Source: Tricholoma matsutake
Taxonomy: Eukaryota; Basidiomycota; Agaricomycetes; Agaricales; Tricholomataceae
Direction of reading: 5' to 3'
Length of the DNA: 64,000 nucleotides
Assembly (NCBI GenBank): GCA_026075535.2
Contig: AP026545.1
Location: 7,192,001-7,256,000, forward strand
Both the position numbers and the translations under genes were made by a program. Shown piece after piece: positions 11,079 to 20,958 of the stretch. Position 1 is the first letter of the stretch. Every line of letters starts with the position of its first letter. The notes under the pieces are model-generated. The model was not told the DNA's origin. It ran no database searches and was given only the letters and a program-made list of their open reading frames with translations.

Positions 11079-11305
11079 TGTAGGAATGCAGAAAAGATGA
11101 CCAGACTGGGGATTGAACCCAGGCCCTCCTGGACATATACCAGATGCTCTGACCAACTGAGCTATCAGGTCTTATAGGGTTCAATAGAACAAGGATACCA
11201 TATAACCAGACATGGATTGCTACAACTATCACATCACTTGTGTGTGTGTGCAAACTATGGTCTGTTAAGCACTGATTAAGCAGTGACAGATTATATAATC
11301 CAACA
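11079..11305 (-). repeat. TRIM 5' LTR
   Basis: 227-bp LTR, followed on the minus strand by the PBS at 11078-11067. Confidence 0.8.
11098..11171 (-). tRNA. tRNA-like sequence in the TRIM 5' LTR
   Basis: Identical in sequence to the copy at 10804-10877, which shows it was duplicated with the LTR rather than being an independent host tRNA gene. Confidence 0.6.
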
Positions 11306-11524
11306 AAGACAAATATCAAAAAGCAGTTATCACAGATAAACAGCTGAGAGAATATTTAGCTCTGGACAAATGCAACAATGACTGGGTCAAATTCCTCTTG
11401 TCTTAGGCCTGCCAGTTCTCATTTTGCAAAACTTTGATGTCAAAGGTGGGGTTGTGAATAGTAGCTGAGGAACTGTTTCTCATATACACTATCATGTAGA
11501 TGACGACAATCATCGTCACTTGAT
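11306..11524. other. Spacer between TRIM and Tet/JBP-like remnant
   Basis: No gene or repeat recognised. Confidence 0.4.
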
Positions 11525-11769
11525 ATGAACCTCTTCTGCCACATGCTTGGCCACCAAAGATCCATTAGTGTAGCTCTCCTCTTTCTGAAACTAGGGCACA
11601 GCATGGGTAACCCTCGGGTATATTCCCTCATACCCTTACCTATACCCATGAACACCATACCCACATGGGTATGGGTATGGTGTTACTGCAGGTTTCCATG
11701 GGTTACCTGTGGTTATTTACGGGTTTCGAGAAGAATACATATTTTAATAGTAAACTAAGTTAATAGAAA

Positions 11770-12150
11770 CTCCCTTGCTCATGTTTGGAGCAAGGGAGGG
11801 GTTGGTGGGCCTATTCTAATAAATAAATTACATTAAATTAATATAGAAACCCCCCCCCTCTGCATCTCAAGGGTGTTGCCTGTAGTCAATGAAAACAAAA
11901 CAAAAAACCCCCCCTCTTGCATTTGGAGTGAGGGAGGGGGGTGGTGCCTGTAGTTGCTGAGAACAGAATGAGTAACCCCCCCACTCTCATTTGCAGTGAG
12001 AGAGGGGGGGGGGGTGCTGCCTGTAGTCATCAATCCCTGTTTCCACCCCATGAGCAGTTGGGTCCTCGGGTCCTCCTCCTGATCATCATTGTCATTCCAC
12101 CTGCTATCCACCCCATGAGCAGTTGCTCGTGAGGCTGGGGCAGGTGGTGT
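11770..12150 (-). repeat. Array of C/G-run hairpins with intron-like spacers
   Basis: Successive palindromes: CTCCCTTGCTC/GAGCAAGGGAG (11770-11798, perfect 11-bp arms), C-run/G-run pairs around 11908-11940 and 11975-12012, and CCCCATGAGCAG/CTCGTGAGG near 12107-12136. On the minus strand the spacers between hairpins begin GT and end CTACAG, about 28-29 nt, like shrunken introns. GAGCAGT...GCTC hairpins recur at 19950-20500. Confidence 0.5.
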
Positions 12151-13327
12151 GCCATCGTGATGTGGTGGCGTTGATGATACTCAACCCGGGAAAACCACCT
12201 AAACTGCCAATGAGGCAATTGATGATATTTGTGACGAGTCCGAGGAAGGGTGTGAGTCGTTCCAAATGTTCGTGGTCCAACTGATGGGAAGATAACTAGT
12301 TGGTACTAGTTGTGAAGGTAGTGCTATAGGAGATGAAGGTATTTGGCGCGGTCCGATCGAGTATCGATCGATATCAAGGACGATCAACATCGAGGATGAT
12401 CAACAAGATTGATGGCAAATGAGTTCTATCATCGATAGTCAAAGTGTGAATTCCGAGGACCTTTCGATAGGTCAATAGTATATGAAGACTATAGCCAATG
12501 GCTAGGAAGTGTTGGAATGGTTGCTAGTGATAATGATCAGAGGATCGTAGGAAGATCAAGGATGACGATGATCGCAGAGGTTTCTTGTCGATCAAGAAAA
12601 CTTGTAGAGACTTAGATTGTTTTAGAAGATTGATCGGATGCTTAGAACTGTATACAAGATGATAGGTGAAGACAATGGCCTCTATTTCCCAGTAGATACT
12701 ACAGAGTTTTATATGTTTTAAAGAAACTTCCTAAAATGGAATGAGAAACATGTGTAGAACATGAGGCAGAAGATATGAGTTAAGACACAAGGCCAAAAAG
12801 GAGACTGGAATCCGAACAAGAAAGATATATATCATATGATGAAAGAGTAATAAAGGGTATAGAACTAAAAAGGGACTGTCCTTTGTGTATAAACCACGCT
12901 AAGTCTCGCAATAATTTGTCCAGCGGGTTCTGTGCGCAATAGGGACTTGGAACGAGGCTGACTTACTATCAGCAGGTTTGAGCACAAGTTGGAATACTTC
13001 CTGGTGCATGGTATTCCACCATATAGATAACAAATGTGGCGCCCGATGTCACTCACAGTCTCTCGATATTGATGACGCTTGACAATGCTTGACGATGCTC
13101 AATGATGCTCGATGATGCTCAACAATGTTCGATCGTGTTCGATACGATGCTCGTGCTTGGTAGACTTGGTCGGGAGTGGTCATGCTGCTTCTGGGACCTC
13201 GTGTGAGTTATCTGATGTGATTAGAATGTGGTCGAAATGGTGAATCGGCCTTTGAGCTGAGGAGACAACCTATCAGCGTTGGTGTGGGTCATTCCATGTG
13301 AGCTCCTCATTCCGAGGGAATTCCAAC

Positions 13328-13603
13328 CTAGGAAATGAAACAAACAAACAAAATAGTTAGTTTACAAAAAAAGAAATGAATGAAAAAAAAAACTTACCAT
13401 GGGCCCAAACGATGCAATCATGTCGTTTGGGCCTGGGTGATGTGGCACTGTTGGGTGTGTGTCATTAGCTGTCATCATCTGTTGTCATCAGTAGTTTAGA
13501 ACCTGAAAAAGAAGAAACATAATCAATTAGTTTACAAAAAACAAGAAATAAAACACAAAAAAACTTACTATAGGCCCAAATGATGATTCATGTCATTTGG
13601 GCC
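13328..13603 (-). repeat. Two hairpin plus intron modules inside the hAT-type element
   Basis: Module 1: palindrome GGCCCAAACGA/TCGTTTGGGCC (13402-13433), then GTAAG at 13397, branch point ACTAAC at 13361-13356, and CCTAG ending at 13328 (70 nt). Module 2: palindrome GGCCCAAATGA/TCATTTGGGCC (13573-13603), GTAAG at 13568, CTAAT branch point and TTTCAG ending at 13503 (66 nt). Both match fungal intron consensus in all three signals. Confidence 0.7.
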
Positions 13604-13873
13604 ATGCTATGGTGGTGGTTGGATCATCGTATAGTTTAGAAATAGATGTGTCATGAGTATTCAACAAGATCAGATGATTACTCACCTGACCAAAATCCAG
13701 GTACCGGCATACCTGTACATACCCGTAACACCGTGGAAAAGGGTATGGTGTTGCCTGGGTATGGCAATCCCATACCTGTACCCATACCCATGCATACCCA
13801 TGACTGGAAACACATGGTGTTACCCATACCCATGCTGTGCCCTATCTGAAACCCATGCTCAACCCATTGGAAT

Positions 13874-14293
13874 TAGTGAATAGCAGGGGTTACCCATGGG
13901 TAAGTGACGGGTATGGGGGTAATCAGCATGTAGCCTTTGTTTTTGTGATTCTAATGCACTAATTTTTATACCAAATGGTCAAGAATTGGCCTAGATATGC
14001 TCATTCTAAATTTTAGCACCATAGCACAATATCTGATCTCACCCTGCTCCAATCTTTCCAAAAAGGTCACCCCAAAACTCCAAAACCTCGGATTTTGGAT
14101 AATATTTTGGAAAGATTGGGCAGGGTGAGATCAGATGTTGTGCTATGGTGCTAAAATTTAGAATGAGCATATCTAGGCCGATTCTTGACCATTTGGTATA
14201 AAAATTAGTGCGTTAGAATCACAAAAACAAAGGCTACATGCTGATTACCCCCATACCCGTCACCTACCCGCGGGTAACCCCTGCTATTCACTA
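13874..14293. mobile_element. Foldback hAT-type MITE (420 bp)
   Basis: Perfect 8-bp TSD ATTGGAAT (13866-13873 and 14294-14301), with termini TAGTGAATAGCAGGGGTTACCC. The two halves are inverted copies of about 190 bp with a spacer of about 40 bp, so the whole element can form one long hairpin. Inserted in the Tet/JBP-like pseudogene, 21 bp from the neighbouring 2.25-kb hAT-type element. Confidence 0.9.
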
Positions 14294-14760
14294 ATTGGAA
14301 TAGACCACTGGCTGTGTACTGCATGAAGGAGTACGAATCTCATGGGGTTGGATAGGGAGGTTTGAGTGGCTGATGACAGCTGAGGGAATGATGATGGACA
14401 TGCTTGGAGGAAACTCGATAACAATGCCACACTCCCATAGGATGAGGTGGCCACCATGCATTGAATCAAACTTTCCAACATTGGTTATAATGCAGACTCC
14501 AAAGGCGAGGTTCCCCCAATCCATATGCTGATAGCACCAAGTCGCTGGGCCAAAGTTGAAAGAAATTGCCACCCAGATGCTATCCAGAAATAGGTGCTCG
14601 AGGCCTTCATCCTGCTCGTACAGGGCCCCAAGAGTTTCATGGTAATGTTTATAAAGCTTGGAGAACCAAGCTGCAAATCCACCATTCACAAATTTGGAGA
14701 TGCAGACAGGCAACTTAAAGCTGAGGTTCAGAATCCAAGTCCAAATGTACAAGTAGGATT

Positions 14761-15266
14761 GAGTGACAAAAAGTCAGACTCAAGGCAGGTGACAAAAAGT
14801 CAGACCTGCAGGTGACGAAAAATGAGTAGGAGAAAATGGAGCGTGGAAAGAAGTGGCAAACTTCGAGTTGGAAGTATGAGGTCAGAAAGTGAACTTTGAC
14901 ATCCAACACCGGTGGACTCAGATAATCCCTGTAGTGGCAGTGCTCCAGAATGCCAGACCTGGGGCCCTAACCCTAAGGTTGGTGCAGACATGCCAGTGAA
15001 GTACACCTCCAACCACTATTCTATGCCACTCAGGCTTTCAGAGTCTTCCTTCCATGCAAGTTGAACCTGTAGTTGAAACAGTGTGTTGTAGCTGCAGTAC
15101 AACATAGGATGAGCAAGTACAAGTGCATACAAAATGAGCTGGATCTGGAAGAAAAAAAAACAATCCATAAACTTGAAATGAAGATCCAACCAGCGATGCA
15201 ATGACAACTACTTCTGAACCTGAACAGGTTCCTGCTTGAACTATCAGGGGGAACCATAAGCAGAAA
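14761..15266. other. Interval upstream of the Tet/JBP-like remnant
   Basis: Several short open frames but no family I recognise. It may hold degraded N-terminal exons of the dioxygenase. The sequence resumes unchanged beyond the next hAT-type insertion at 16871. Confidence 0.3.
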
Positions 15267-15699
15267 TAGTGTTTGAAGGTCTGGCTTGGTCCAGTTTTTT
15301 TTTCCATTTTAGGATGAAACCAGAACTGGAACCAGCTCAATTACATTCAGAAGTTAAGAAAAACCAGACTGAACTGCATGTAGTTGGTTCACTGCAGTTC
15401 AGTCTGACTCGACCACCAGTTATGGTCGGTTTGACCACAACCAGTTGTTGAATGACTTGTGCCAGTCTAAGCTGGTGTAAACTACACAATTATATACATA
15501 CTAATGATATTCTAAGAGGAAAATAAATCTGCTCGCAGGCAGGAGCCTGCAAGTGGGCATGTAGATAATAAAATTAAAAAAGACCTAAGAAAATGGATCA
15601 GCTTGCACAAAAAATCAGAAAACAGAAAAAACCTTTCACATTTGGAGTGAGGGGAACCTCCATGGGCATTGTGCTCATTGTCAGGCATTGGCATGGCAT

Positions 15700-16080
15700 G
15701 AGGGGTTGGCGTTGGTGTCTGGCATTGGCATTGGTGCTGGTGTTGGTGTTGGTGTTGGCACTGGCGTTTGCATCCTCATCTGGCATTGGCATTGGTGTTG
15801 GTGTTGGTGCTGGTGCTGGGGTCTGGCATTTGCATTTGCATCCTTGTCTGGTGTTGGCATAACATCGTCTGCTGGTGTCTTCATCTGGTGTCGGTGTTGT
15901 CGTCCGCTGTCCTCACTGTTGTCCACTGTCCTCACTGTTGTCTGGTGTTGGCGGTAGTGTCCTTGTCAGTCCTGTCATTGTTGTCTGGCATGCATTAGGC
16001 ATTGGTGTTGGTGTCGTCATAGTTTGCTGGCATCATCATGGTTTGCTGGCATTGTCATAGTTTGCTGGTGTTGTTGTCAT
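15700..16080. repeat. GGTGTTGGCATTG minisatellite
   Basis: Imperfect tandem short repeats of GGTGTTGGTGTTGGCATTGG type. Long open frames across it in several phases reflect base composition and are not genes. Confidence 0.7.
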
Positions 16081-16188
16081 CTGGTCTCAGCATCATTGTC
16101 TGGCATTGCTTGCATTACCACCCTATGGGCAGGGGATCACAGGCATGGTGTGGTGATTGGGTGTAGGCATTGTCAAAAGATTAAGAAC

Positions 16189-16420
16189 CTAAGAACAATG
16201 ACAAAATGTCAGTTAGTTAAAAAAAACAATGGATCAATGATAAAAAAAACATACTCAAGGCCCAAATGACACGACTGGCATCATCTGGGCTGGTTGTGTT
16301 GGTCCATTTGTGGCTATGGTGTCATTATCAAAAGGTAAGACCTAAAACAATGAATCAATAATAAAGAAACATACCTAAGGCCCAGACGATGCGACTGGCA
16401 TTGTCTGGATGGGCTGTGTT
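16189..16420 (-). repeat. Two hairpin plus intron modules inside the 1.6-kb hAT-type element
   Basis: Module 1: hairpin near 16259-16290 (GGCCCAAATGA with TCATCTGGGCT), GTATG at 16254, branch point ACTAAC at 16217-16212, TTCTTAG ending at 16189 (66 nt). Module 2: imperfect hairpin near 16379-16412, GTATG at 16374 and TTTTAG ending at 16342, only 33 nt with no branch point, so probably shrunken. Confidence 0.6.
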
Positions 16421-16878
16421 GGTTCATTTGTAGTGGTGGTGTAGTGGGAAGCATTATGGTTGATGTGGACACAGTGTTGGTTGTTTGGCAGTCATGTGAA
16501 AGATGTTTGAAAGTGGTGCCACTTTCTTTTCTTGGCTGTGCAAACATGACAAAATGGTCCGTGCATAGCCTCACAGTATATAAACCCTTGCTTTTTGTGT
16601 TATTTCTCTTGGGCATGTCCCAGTATTATTTTACTTTAGTTATTATTACATTTGATTACAATTAAATTACATCTACTATAGTGTGTAGACTGAGGTCACC
16701 TGGTTAGAACCGGTTTCAATCAACTTTATATAAGTATTCAAATCAATGCAACTGCAACTGATAGGCTGGGAAAATGAGGGCAACCACAACCACCAAATAA
16801 CTGAACCCCAGTCTGGTTCGGCTTGGTTTCGGTTTTTTTCCAGTTCGATGAACTGGACTTTCAAACACTAAGCAGAAA

Positions 16879-17159
16879 GCATGAAATAAACAATGTGTGT
16901 GGTTATACACAAACAGTGGGAAGATGAGGCTGGAATGAAAAAGAAAGTGCTGCTTTTTACTGTGACCAAAAGATGGGAGACACAGTACTTGCACAGGAAA
17001 AACAAAACTCTGAAAAGCTTGTTCAACAAGATAATAAGCATCACATACAACCCAAAGGCCTCCATGCAGGTTTCAACCATTCATTCAACTCAGTGGTCAG
17101 ACAGAAGTTGGCTAAAATTGGCTATAGCAGATGGTTGGGATCTAAAAAGATAAAAATGC
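16879..17159. other. Unassigned interval
   Basis: Short overlapping open frames on both strands with no recognised family. Nothing supportable seen. Confidence 0.3.
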
Positions 17160-18310
17160 TTACCTATGGAGGAATTCGATGTCCTCCTCCTTGTCAGAAT
17201 CTGGTATTGATACACTGCTACTGGCAGTTTTGATGCTCATGTTACTTTCACGAGAGAGGTTACAGGTGTGTCCATGGCCAATGTTCACTGATGAGTCATG
17301 GGCATTGAGGATTTCAAGTTGCTGATATGCAAAAAGTTGAAATTTTTGTATCATCGCCTCCAAAATATCATGAGGCAGCCACTCTGGCAATTCCACATTG
17401 TGAAGATTGGCATGATGACCACAGACTTTAAATGCCTGATCTGAGGTATCCTCAATTTTGACGAGTTTTATCAACTCCCAGCAAACAGGACAGCATAGCT
17501 TTGACACTGAAATCCATACCATCAAGCCTTTTTTGCAGATGGGTATATACTCGTTCATTCACAATCGACAGAAATTTCACTGCTTCACACCAACATCAAA
17601 AGTGTCACAAAGACGATGTTCCATTAATGAATGGAGAGTCATTTATGACCAAGAGCTCTGCATATAAGAAGTACTTAAAGGTTGCAATGGAATCCAAGTG
17701 ACTGCCTTGTACATGTAACAAGTTCAAGGCTGAACACAGTCAGAATATTGATGTTGCTGCATGTGATGCCACCAGGATAGGCTCTGTAGTTTGCCTTTGG
17801 AATGGGTTTTTCATTCCAGAGTCTACAGTTGACTTCCAGAAAGGAGAACAGTAAGCCATAGGAGGATGAGGGGCAGACAGCATTGTGAAGTCCAGTGCAT
17901 TGAGGATTTTACTTTTCTCCCTATGACACCTCAGCATATCTTCTAAAGTACCCTTCAGGTGGCGAGATGATTTGGCTTCAAAGGAGTTTTCAATTGAGTA
18001 ATCTGGCACATAATCAGGATGTCCAAACACAACAAGAATACACTTCAAACACACCATAAATTGTCACAGACTTGTACAGGTCCCCTAATGTTTTCAAACC
18101 CTTTTTGTTGAAAGCGAGTGTAGGCTCAAATTGGTCATGTATTACAACATGTTTTTGGCGGAATATTGCTTGTATCTCTTGGTCACTCTTGCTCCTGAGT
18201 TCCTGTTTTGAGAGTATACAAAATGCGCTCTCCTCCAGCCAAGCCATCCACAGAGGTTGGCCATCTTTATAGCCCACTATGACAGCACTGTGAATAATTT
18301 TGAACATGGA
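17160..18310 (-). pseudogene. OTT_1508-like (cytidine deaminase fold) protein remnant
   Basis: Minus strand, N to C: a segment with GQPLWMAWLEESAFCILS and TLGDLYKSVTIYG; LRCHREKSKILNALDF with PHPPMAYCS; YAELLVINDSPFINGT near 17664-17620; then VSKLCCPVCWELI and VELPEWLPHDILEAM (17558-17160). The pair xAE and CCPVC fits the zinc-binding pattern of deaminases ([HC]xE, then PCxxC). I associate the family with OTT_1508-like deaminases of fungi. Here the expected catalytic His is Tyr (TAT at 17664-17662, one transition from CAT). A frameshift near 17620 and stops follow, so it is dead. Confidence 0.5.
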
Positions 18311-19624
18311 GTGCTCATCAGCAAACTAAGGGAGTGCTGAAAGTCACTATATTGTGGCAAATGAGTCTAGGTAGAGCTTACATGGAATGACGGGGTGTAT
18401 GTAACTGGGTCATCCTTCCCAGGAGCCCATAGCAATACTGATTTGCCTACGAATCATTTCTATAGATGGAATATGAGTTATTAGGTATGAATTCACACAT
18501 ATAGCCATGCATGCCTTTCGAGTTCTTGAAAGGTTTGGTTTTTCAGGTTTAATCTGCAAAGGACAATAAATTGTGTTCTTTTAAGATGGCAAATGACTGA
18601 CCATATCCTGCGTTAAGTTGATGATATCAACAAGTCTACTAACACCTCCAAATTTGATCTCCTCAAAATAGTTGTGCTCCATGGCATCTACAGACTGTGG
18701 TCCAGATTGAATTTTTGATTCAGGCTTTGGTTTTGGTTTTGGCCTTGGCTTTGACCTTACTAGAAACAAGATAAAGGTGATAGCGGCTGGATGGGAGGCA
18801 TGAGAGGTGGTGGAAAGTGTGAGGTGGCAGTAAGACAAGTGTACGCCCGTCGATCAAACATATCCAGCAATTGCCAGACAATGATCGACACAGTGAGCTC
18901 ATCAATTTTGATGTCTCTGAAGCTCCCTTCACTGCCCCAAATGCACAAAATACAGGTGGGGCATGTATAATATCAATACTGCAATATATAGCAACTTTGT
19001 TTTTATTTTTATGTAGAGTATTCAATATACAATTGCCAAACGATTGTTGTAAACAAAACAATTGAGTCGAACTTTACTAGATCAAATGGTCAATTCATGC
19101 ACTTCAACTAGATTTCTGGCCACAACCACTTCCACATCACATTAAACACTCAACTACTTATCTAAGAACATTGAAAGACATCCTATGGCTCATTCCCAAC
19201 CCTCCAAATTAATTTCTGACATGTACTAAGCTCACAAAGGGTAAAACATATAAATATAATCTTTATTCATAAATTCATTCTATGTATTTGGATGATTTTA
19301 GAAGTGCATTTCTTTTTCAATTTGGATGTTTGAAGCACAAGATATAGCCTTAAACTTATCAGACAGTTGTCAAGTGTCCTGCTACTAATACTCTTGCTTA
19401 CTAGATTCAATTACAACTATTGGAAAGTGAACTAGGGACTACAAAGTTAGTTTACTACATATTTAGAAGTAGCTGATTGCTTATGGTCCTTGACGCACAG
19501 CAAAGCGACATCTGTGCATCCAACATTGTCCAGCAACTGCCAGACTGAGTGATTGACACATTGATGATGCACATACACTCGTTAGTGCCAGCTCATAGCC
19601 TCCCCACCTTGCATTCAACCTATG
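18311..19624. other. Interval without a supportable gene
   Basis: Weak minus-strand frames at 18581-19061 (a low-complexity KPRPKPKPKP stretch and a VSIIVWQLLDMF segment) may belong to an unrecognised pseudogene. 19066-19620 is AT-rich with nothing seen. Confidence 0.3.
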
Positions 19625-19719
19625 TAGTGCTTGTTTTTGTTAAAGTAAGTCATTTTTTGTTCTTTTCAATGGCTTAATTATCTTTTTATCTAGATTATCT
19701 CAATAGGATACCAAAACTA

Positions 19720-19793
19720 GGCCCAAACAATGCTGGATGTTGTTTGGGCCCCCAGGTAAGCCTGCTTCCTTTTTTTTCAACATTGTTCTTTAG
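19720..19793 (+). repeat. Hairpin plus intron module (plus strand)
   Basis: Palindrome GGCCCAAACAA/TTGTTTGGGCC (19720-19750), then CAG, GTAAG (19756), a poly-T tract and TTCTTTAG ending at 19793 (38 nt). It is preceded by CAATAG, another possible 3' splice site, near 19706. Confidence 0.55.
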
Positions 19794-19929
19794 GTTCTAG
19801 CAGTGCAATTATGAGGTTCACAACCCCCAAACAGCACCTACCCCATCCAGTAAGCCTCCTCTACCCATGCCACATCACCGATGTGCCACTAACCCCCTCG
19901 ACTAGGCACCACTGCACCCACGTCACACC

Positions 19930-20510
19930 AACAACTCCACATCTGCCTCCAGCCCTATGAGCAGCTGCTCGTAGGGTGGACTGCGGGTGCTAGTATATGA
20001 GGACGATGAAGGGGAGCAACGTGGACAGTAGGGATGCCCAATGCCACCAATGCAAACTGGCCCCAACCAACCACCAACTGCCACTGCTGCGAGCCACTGC
20101 TCGCAGAGTGGGTGGGAGGTACTAGAACAACAATGAAGGACCCACCACTCTGCTCCCAGCCTCACAACCCACTGCTCGTGGGTGGGTTGTGGATGGACAG
20201 ATGACTACGACAGGGGAGGGAGATAGCAGGAAGGGGGGCACAACAAGGGACAGCAGGGAAGGGGAACAACAAGGGACGGTGGGGAAGGGATGACAATGAA
20301 GGACCCACCACCCACTCCCAGCCTCATGAACCACTGCTCATGGGGTGGAAGGATGACAACAACCAGGGAGGGAAATGGCGGGGAGGGGGAGTGACAAGGG
20401 GTGGTGGGGTGGGTGAATGATGAGGGGGTGGGGAAGGGGAATGATGACAAAGGACCCATCACCCGCTTCCAGCCTCATGAGCCACTGCTCATGGGGTGGA
20501 TCGTGGGTGG
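19930..20510. repeat. GAGCAGTGGCTC hairpin repeats
   Basis: At least four copies of a CCTATGAGCAGCTGCTCGTAGG-type hairpin, varying in sequence (near 19953, 20080-20110, 20170, 20325 and 20475), separated by GGGGAAGGGG-rich spacer. Long open frames on the minus strand are compositional. Confidence 0.5.
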
Positions 20511-20958
20511 AAAGATGACTACGACTAGGGAGACAGCAAGGAGAAAGGACGGTGGGGAGTTCCCCCCCAGCACTCCTAATAGTACTCAGAGTAGTAGTAT
20601 ACATTATATATGTTGTATATGCCAAAGTTTGGTTTGAGACTGGTCCTAACTGGTCTCAAGCGGTCCTGCTGCTCACCATGAGATCAGCAGACTGTGGACC
20701 AAACTGACCCCATAACCAGCAGGACTGGGACCGAAAGTCCGGTTCTATCGGTTCTGGTTCAGTCTGGTCCTGGTCTTTTTCCAGTCCTTAGGACTGGACC
20801 TTCAAGCACTACCTACATTTGGATTCCATCAAGTTGTCTGTGGACGCCTTTGGCACCTTGAAGGCTCAATGCTATATTTATATCAATTGTAAGCCCTTGC
20901 CTGTACCTCTCTTAGTAGTACTAAGTAGTATTCTCATGGCTAGCAGGAACTCATCAAA

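Larger units (their letters stand above)
10785..11305 (-). mobile_element. TRIM: 521-bp LTR retrotransposon in miniature with tRNA-like LTRs
   Basis: Two 227-bp direct repeats (10785-11011 and 11079-11305) about 97 percent identical with TG...CA ends (minus strand TGTTGGATTATA to CATTCCTACA), separated by 67 bp. Directly after the upstream LTR lies GGTTATGGGCCC (11078-11067), complementary to the anticodon arm of initiator tRNA-Met, the half-tRNA primer used by copia-type elements. Directly before the downstream LTR lies the polypurine tract TTGAGGGGGTG (11022-11012). There is no coding capacity, so it would depend on another copia element. No TSD is visible. Each LTR holds a tRNA-like sequence. 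Confidence 0.8.
11592..13844. mobile_element. Non-autonomous hAT-type element, 2.25 kb
   Basis: Terminal inverted repeats TAGGGCACAGCATGGGTA (left) and its complement (right end) match the YARNG start of hAT elements. A perfect 8-bp TSD, TCTGAAAC, lies at 11584-11591 and 13845-13852. No transposase ORF is present. The interior holds G/C-run hairpins (11770-12040), a GATGCTC-type repeat tract (about 13060-13150) and two hairpin/intron modules. It sits inside the Tet/JBP-like pseudogene. Confidence 0.85.
11525..14760 (-). pseudogene. Tet/JBP-like 2OG-Fe(II) dioxygenase, split by two hAT-type insertions
   Basis: Coding segments on the minus strand are 14760-14302, 13873-13853 and 11583-11525. 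The first carries AAWFSKLYKHYHETLGAL, FNFGPATWCYQHMD (HxD iron ligands), GGHLILWECGIVIEFPP, SAVISHSN (distal His) and HEIR (candidate 2OG-binding Arg). After a one-base deletion following that Arg, the frame runs into YSFMQYTASGLF, then over both insertion sites into QWVEHGFQKEESY. The layout matches the Tet/JBP-type oxygenases expanded in basidiomycetes (from memory, not searched). Such enzymes oxidise 5-methylcytosine. Two insertions and the frameshift make it a pseudogene. The N-terminus before about 14760 is not identifiable. Confidence 0.6.
15267..16870. mobile_element. Non-autonomous hAT-type element, 1.6 kb
   Basis: Ends TAGTGTTTGAAGGTC and GACTTTCAAACACTA, with a perfect 8-bp TSD AGCAGAAA (15259-15266 and 16871-16878). 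There is no transposase. The interior has a GTTGGTGTTGGCATTGGC-type minisatellite (about 15700-16080) and two hairpin/intron modules. The subterminal regions (around 15290-15440 and 16690-16860) are rich in CTGGTT/AACCAG motifs, like the elements at 37392 and 39490. Confidence 0.85.
19625..20811. mobile_element. Probable fourth hAT-type element carrying hairpins
   Basis: Ends TAGTGCTTG and CAAGCACTA. The right end (GGACTGGACCTTCAAGCACTA) closely resembles the TIR of the elements at 37392 and 39490. A candidate TSD is ACCTATGT on the left and ACCTACAT on the right, both one CpG transition from ACCTACGT; it requires a one-base shift of the boundary relative to the sister elements, so the ends are tentative. 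The interior holds a hairpin/intron module (19720-19793) and repeated GAGCAGTGGCTC-like hairpins to about 20510. Confidence 0.45.

Noticed and set aside
10804..11171. Functional host tRNA-Ile(UAU) genes
   Set aside because: Position 33 is not U and both copies lie inside identical LTR positions; they are better seen as element parts.
10780..11319. 179-codon minus-strand ORF
   Set aside because: It is the translation of the TRIM LTRs and their tRNA-like sequences, a familiar artefact, and repeats itself exactly with the LTR.
15593..16269. Overlapping ORFs across the GGTGTTGG repeats
   Set aside because: They are produced by a short tandem repeat with few stops in any phase.
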